Shown here piece by piece: positions 58,871 to 64,000 of a stretch of DNA of 64,000 nucleotides. Under the pieces are notes generated by a model. It was not told the origin of the DNA. It saw only the letters and a program-made list of their open reading frames with translations, and did not search any database. The DNA comes from Tenacibaculum sp. SG-28 (GTDB taxonomy: Bacteria > Bacteroidota > Bacteroidia > Flavobacteriales > Flavobacteriaceae), in the NCBI RefSeq assembly GCF_002954385.1, contig NZ_MQVY01000001.1, positions 472,892 to 536,891 on the forward strand, given 5' to 3'. A program made the position numbers and the translations under genes. The first letter of the stretch is position 1. Each line of letters starts with the position of its first letter.

Positions 58871-61800
58871 CGCTGTTTCAGCTCCAGCAATTACACCTTC
58901 ACCGAATACAGGAACCATAGTAGGTACCGATACTACAGAGGTAATTACTGTTGCGGCAGAAGGAACTTATGAAGTTACGGTAACGGATGTAACCTCTGGT
59001 TGTGTACTGTCGCAACAAATTACCATCGCACCCACCATTTCACCAAACTTTGATTTGGTCGTTACTGCTGATGATATTTGTTTCGGTTCTGCGACAGGAG
59101 AAATTCAAATTACAGAGATAAATACTAATATTAATCCGTTAACTTATGCGATAACAAATAGCCCTGCTAATGCTTTTAATGGGCCTGTAACATCGTTAAC
59201 TATTGGAAATTTAGTAGCAGGTAATTATACTATTGAAGGCACAGGAACCAATGGATGTACGTTTAGCAAGTCTATTGAAATAAAAGAAAACCCGCAATTG
59301 GATGTTCCTGATGCGGCAGTAGCAGTTTCAAACTTTAGTTGTACAACAAATACCAACGATGTAAACTTTGCCACCGTTACCGTTGATCCAACTAAAATAA
59401 CTGGAGGAAGTGGAACTTTTGTCCGTTATGTGTTTGAATTTGAAGAAACTGGTTCCGGTATTGTAATTGCTACAGATACACAAGATAGTACCAACCCTAA
59501 GTATGTGGTTACTAACGAAGCAGGAGGAACGGTAAATATAACTGTATACGACAACCAAGGATGTGCAGGTACGGCAACTACCACTATACCGCCTTTCTCT
59601 AAACTAGAGACGATTAGTGTGGCTGTAGATAATGCAATTACTTGTACTACCCAAGAGGATATAACAGTTAGCTATACAGGAATTAATATTAATCCATCGC
59701 AATTAACCTATCGCGTTGTAAATGCAGATACTTCTGTAGATACAACAAATAGTTCGGGAGATTTTGATGGTTTACCAACAGGTTTTTATACGGTTTCTAT
59801 TATAAATACGGCAACGAATTGTATCATTAGCACAACCCATGAGGTATTCGACAAGCCTGAATTTTTCTTAGAGCTAAGCAAAGACCAAAACGTATCTTGT
59901 TTTGGAGCCACCGATGGTGCCTTTACAGTTACTTTTAGTACTGCTACTCCGTATGCAGATACCTATGACTATGTGGTGTATGATGCAATTACTAATACGG
60001 CAACAAGTATTACTGGAACTAACATTACTGGAGGAGAAACAATAAATGGTTTAGGCGCCGGAAGTTACTACGTGGTAGCTACCATGACAGCTTCTCCGTT
60101 CTGTCCGGTGACCTCACCAACCGTAACCATAGAAGGTCCTGCAGCTGCCTTAGACCTTTCGCTAACAAATACTCCTGTTAGTTGTGTTGGCGGTAGCGAT
60201 GCATCGATAACTGCAACTGCAACTAATGGTTGGGGTGGCTACGAATTCCAACTAGAAAATGCTAGTGGTATTATAGAAGCATATAGTACTACTAAAGTGT
60301 TTAATGGTTTATCTGCAGGTACCTATACCATAACAGTTCGCGATGCAAATGGTTGTCCAGTTTCTCAGGATATTACCATAGATAATCCAGACCCAATAGT
60401 CTTTACTTTAGCTAAAGACGACCAAGCTTGTGATGCTACTTCTGGTGGCAGCATAACAGTTATTGCTACTGGAGGAACTGGTAGTTATACCTATGTTCTT
60501 TTAGAGGGAACAACAGTTATTCGTACCCAAACTACCAATGTTTTTGACGATTTGGGGGCCGGAACTTATACGGTAGAAGTATCGGATACCAATTCTTGTA
60601 GCGCTGCAGCTAGTACTCCGATAACCTTAGTGCCAAATTTAGTATTTACAGTTACAGAAACGAAAAAAATAGATTGTTCACCAACACCAGATGGTACCGT
60701 TGAAATAAAGGTAACACAAGGTTCTGGATCGTACGCCTACGAGGTAGAGGATAGTGCAGGTAACGATTTATTCGGTAAACTTGCGATTACCGGTACTTCA
60801 GAATCGTTTGTGGTTACTACTGCGGATACTTATAAAGTTCGTGTCTATGATACAGCTGCTAACCCCGAATGTGCTATTGAAAAAAACATTGTAATTGCAG
60901 AACCTATTCTTCCGATATTCCGATACGAAAAAGAAGATAGTACTTGTGCAGGTTCTAATTCTGGTGTGATTCGATTGTATGCCGATGCCAATGGTATTTT
61001 ACCATTAAGCTATAGTATAACACCTGATGTTGGTAATTTTAATGCTACTGCGAATAGTTTTGAAAATTTACCCCCAGGAACCTATGCGGTAACCGGAACC
61101 GGAACTAATGGTTGTGCAACAACAAAAACAGTTATTATATCAGAGCCACAACCAATAGTACTGCCAACACCGGTAGTTACCGAATTTAGCTGTATCACTG
61201 CCAATGAAACGGAATTGGCAGCTATTACCATTCCAAATTCTGGTGCCGATGTAATAACAGGAGGTTCTGGTAACTATATACGTGTAATTTTCACCGACAC
61301 AAAAGGGACTACCGATGCCGCAGACGATGAAATCGTTCAAGATGGTCCAAGTTTAACGTATACCACAGCAAACGAACAAGGTGGAATTTTCCAAGTTGAA
61401 GTATTCGATGACAAAGGTTGTTCCGCGATAGAAACAGCTACCATAGCAGCATTTTCTAAGTTTGAAGATGCAACGGTTACTGTAGATAAATTAATAGAGT
61501 GTACTGCAGGTGAAAATATTACCGTTACCTACAGCGTTACCAATCCTTTGGCTGCTGGTGTAGATGTGTCGTTTACCATAACAAAAACTGGAGATTCTTT
61601 TACGGAAACAAATACTACAGGAAGTTTTGTTGATTTGAGTCCTGGTTTTTATACCATAGCGATAACCAACCCAACGACAGGTTGTATCTACGCCGTGAAT
61701 CATGAGGTATTAGAAACACCAGAATTCTTATTAGACATCAATAAAACAAGTAATGTTGCCTGTTTGGGTGGTACTGAGGGAGAAATTAGCTTTACGTTTA

Positions 61801-64000
61801 GTTCTACTACACCATATACAGGCTTGTATTCGTATGAAGTATTTAATACAACAGGTTCTGTAGGAAGTATAGTTACTGGTGCAAGTGGTCTTTCTACTGC
61901 AGGTAATTTGCCAGCAGGAGAATATTATGTTGTAGTAACGATGGAAGAGAGTCCTTTCTGTCCGGTTACTTCTTCTACAATTACTATTGAAGGACCTACA
62001 ACAGCTCTAGATATAGCCCTTACCAGCACTGCAATTAGTTGTATTGGAAGCAGCGATGCATCGATAACCGCAACTGCAAGTAATGGCTGGGGTGGCTACG
62101 AATTCCAACTAGAAGATGCTAGTGGTACTGTTTTAGAAGGTTTTAGTACTAGTACGGTATTTACCGGGCTTGCTGCAGGAGATTATGTGGTAATAGTTCG
62201 CGATGCCAATGGTTGCGAGCAACGAGATACGATCACCATTACCGATCCTACTGCTATTACTTTTACGCTTAGCAAAGACGACCAATCGTGTGATGCAACT
62301 TCTGGAGGAACTATTACAGTTAGTGCTTTAGGAGGAACAGGAGATTACGTGTATATTTTATACGATACTGTGAGTGGTAATGAATTACGTCGTCAAACAG
62401 ATGCAGTATTTACCAATTTAGGTGCTGGAGAGTATACCGTAATGGTTAACGATTCTAAAGGGTGTAGTGCTGCTTCTAATGCATCGATTACTTTATTACC
62501 CGATTTAGAGTTTACTATTGCAGAAATTAAGAAGTTAGATTGTTCTGTTACACGCGATGCGGAAATTGAAATAAGTATTACTTCTGGTTCTGGTTCTTAT
62601 GCCTATGAGGTTAGTAATAGTGCAGGGGTGGTATACCCAAGAACGCCAATTACAACAGGAGCTACTTCTGTTATCTTTACAGTAAACACTGCAGATACTT
62701 ATACCGTACAAGTGTACGACGTTGCAGCAACACCAGAGTGTATTGAAGTTTTATCCGTTTCAGTATTAGATCCAATTCTTCCAATTTTTAACTATGATGT
62801 AGAGGATAGTACTTGTTTCGGAGCCAATAATGGAGTTATTCGACTGTATGCTGAAGATAATGGTGTTTCTCCTTTAACCTATGCCATTACGAATGCTCCG
62901 GATGCTAGTTTGATCGGAACTACGAGTTCTTTTGAATTTACTAATTTGCCTCCTGGTATATATGAAGTGACTGCTACGGGTACGAATAGTTGTACCACCG
63001 CAGAAAATATCACTGTAGAAGAGCCACAAGAAATTAATGTGCCATTTGTTACGGTATCGGAATTTGGTTGTACCATAGGAAACGATACTACTTTTGCAAG
63101 TATCACCGTGGATGAAGCCCAAGTTACCGGAGGATCACAAACTTACAACAGAGTAGTGTTTACAGATACCAGTACTAATGCTGTAGTGCAAGACGATTCT
63201 AGTTTTGTATTTACCTCTACCGATACTGACGGAGGAACCTATTTGATTCAAGTATATGACGATAAAGGTTGTGTTGGAAGTACTACTGCCACGATTCAGC
63301 CATTTGAGGTTCTATTAAGTGCTGTAGTAAATGTAACCCAAGAGATAGATTGTGATACCAATGAAACTATCCAAGTGGATGTTAGCTCGAGTATACCAGT
63401 AGCAGCAGGTGATCTTACCTATAGTATCTCAGGCCAGAATTCTGGGTTCACAGCTACCAATACTACCGGAGAGTTTACAAATTTAGTAACGGATATTTAT
63501 ACCATTGCAATAGAACATACTATTACTGGTTGTATTTTGGAAACTAGTCATGAAGTAGATGCGATACCAACGTTCTCTTTAAACGTTACCAAAACATCTA
63601 ACGCTACATGTATTGGTTCTGCAACCGGTTCGTTTACCGTAGACTTTAGCACTGCATCGCCATATGCAGGCCTGTATTCTTACGAAGTGTATACGGCAGC
63701 TGGAACCACTACCGGAATTACTGGTTCAGGAGCGACTGGTGTTACCACTATTAGTGATTTGGTGGCTGGAGAGTATTACGTAGTAATTCGCATGGAGGAA
63801 ACTCCAGACTGTGAAGTTACGTCACCAACAGTTACGATAGAAGATCCTACTGCAGCACTTTCTTTGGTTGCAGATGCACAATTGATAAGCTGTATCACTT
63901 CAGACTCTGGAGAAGTAGTACTAACCGCTGCAGGAGGTTGGGGTGGCTATACTTATGAAGTAACGAATACCACTACCGGAATTGTGATACAATCGTTTGC
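58836..64000 (+). CDS. Giant SprB-repeat adhesin, fourth piece, open at window end
   Basis: About 1,720 codons with no stop up to base 64000, so the C-terminus, including the expected T9SS sorting domain, lies outside the window. It is made almost wholly of a second super-repeat family with a period of 1,866-1,869 bp (units at 59079, 60945 and 62814). Each unit carries several SprB-like repeats, for example GVIRLYADANG, NGWGGYEFQLE, DDQACDATSGGSITV and SGSYAYEVEDSAGND, and a pair of cysteines per repeat. With the pieces before it, the visible part of the protein is over 5,400 residues. Such length is known for flavobacterial SprB-like gliding adhesins. Confidence 0.83.
59079..60944 (+). repeat. 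Super-repeat family B, copy 1
   Basis: From the cysteine of CFGSATGEIQI to the matching cysteine of copy 2, 1,866 bp (622 codons). Confidence 0.75.
60945..62813 (+). repeat. Super-repeat family B, copy 2
   Basis: From the cysteine of CAGSNSGVIRLYADANG to that of copy 3, 1,869 bp (623 codons). Confidence 0.8.
62814..64000 (+). repeat. Super-repeat family B, copy 3 (cut by window end)
   Basis: Starts at the cysteine of CFGANNGVIRLYAEDNG and follows the order of copy 2 up to the WGGYTYEV segment, where the window ends. Confidence 0.78.

Noticed and set aside
59328..63122. Minus-strand open frames opposite the adhesin
   Set aside because: They mirror the low-complexity repeat coding and repeat with it; none has a promoter, family or neighbours.
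51010..64000. CRISPR array or tandem DNA repeats in the last 13 kb
   Set aside because: The repeats are imperfect, in coding frame and of protein-domain length, so they are adhesin repeats.

Overview
This 64 kb window is AT-rich and comes from a member of the Bacteroidota, almost certainly a marine, phototrophic, gliding-type Flavobacteriaceae. The evidence is a light-driven rhodopsin with its retinal-forming Blh enzyme, type IX secretion parts (PorQ, a PorP/SprF protein, a type B sorting domain), a giant SprB-repeat protein, menaquinone genes, and promoters of the Bacteroidota form TTTG...TAnnTTTG. No tRNA, rRNA, CRISPR array, IS element or prophage was recognised.

Layout. 1-609: 3' part of yaaA. 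614-11235: a surface-polysaccharide-like block with a TPR/beta-barrel protein, a STAS protein, GT4 and GT2 glycosyltransferases, and a translationally coupled three-gene operon (multi-spanning membrane protein, Ig-like secreted protein, GH5-like hydrolase). 11243-12927: divergent blh and proton-pump rhodopsin around a 26-bp perfect palindrome. 12984-19876: serine dehydratase, a DUF2853 protein, a TPR protein, pfkA and two tandem gap genes. 20053-27887: ridA, lptD, an amidase, mlaD and a pair of Fe-S redox proteins. 28104-33487: menA, menC and menE with three non-menaquinone genes among them. 33492-43406: aldose epimerase, fumC, an M14 lipoprotein peptidase, coaD, ddl, a PASTA protein, an RluA-type pseudouridine synthase, cmk and porQ. 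43585 to the window end: an apparent three-gene operon of a type B sorting-domain Ig protein, a PorP/SprF protein with SPOR-like repeats, and a SprB-repeat adhesin whose visible part alone exceeds 5,400 residues.

Six genes contain apparent frameshifts, eight in total: the Ig-like protein, the membrane protein, lptD, mlaD, porQ, and the giant adhesin three times. Seven are repaired by adding one base, usually in a short homopolymer. Because they hit normally indispensable genes, sequencing or assembly error is the likeliest cause, and I annotate each as one gene with a break.

The two most interesting regions are the giant adhesin and the polysaccharide-like block. The adhesin is built from two families of long super-repeats, and one family carries different inserted domains at the same place in successive copies. 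The polysaccharide-like block pairs polymer-synthesis-type proteins with a secreted hydrolase in an arrangement I do not recognise as a named system.
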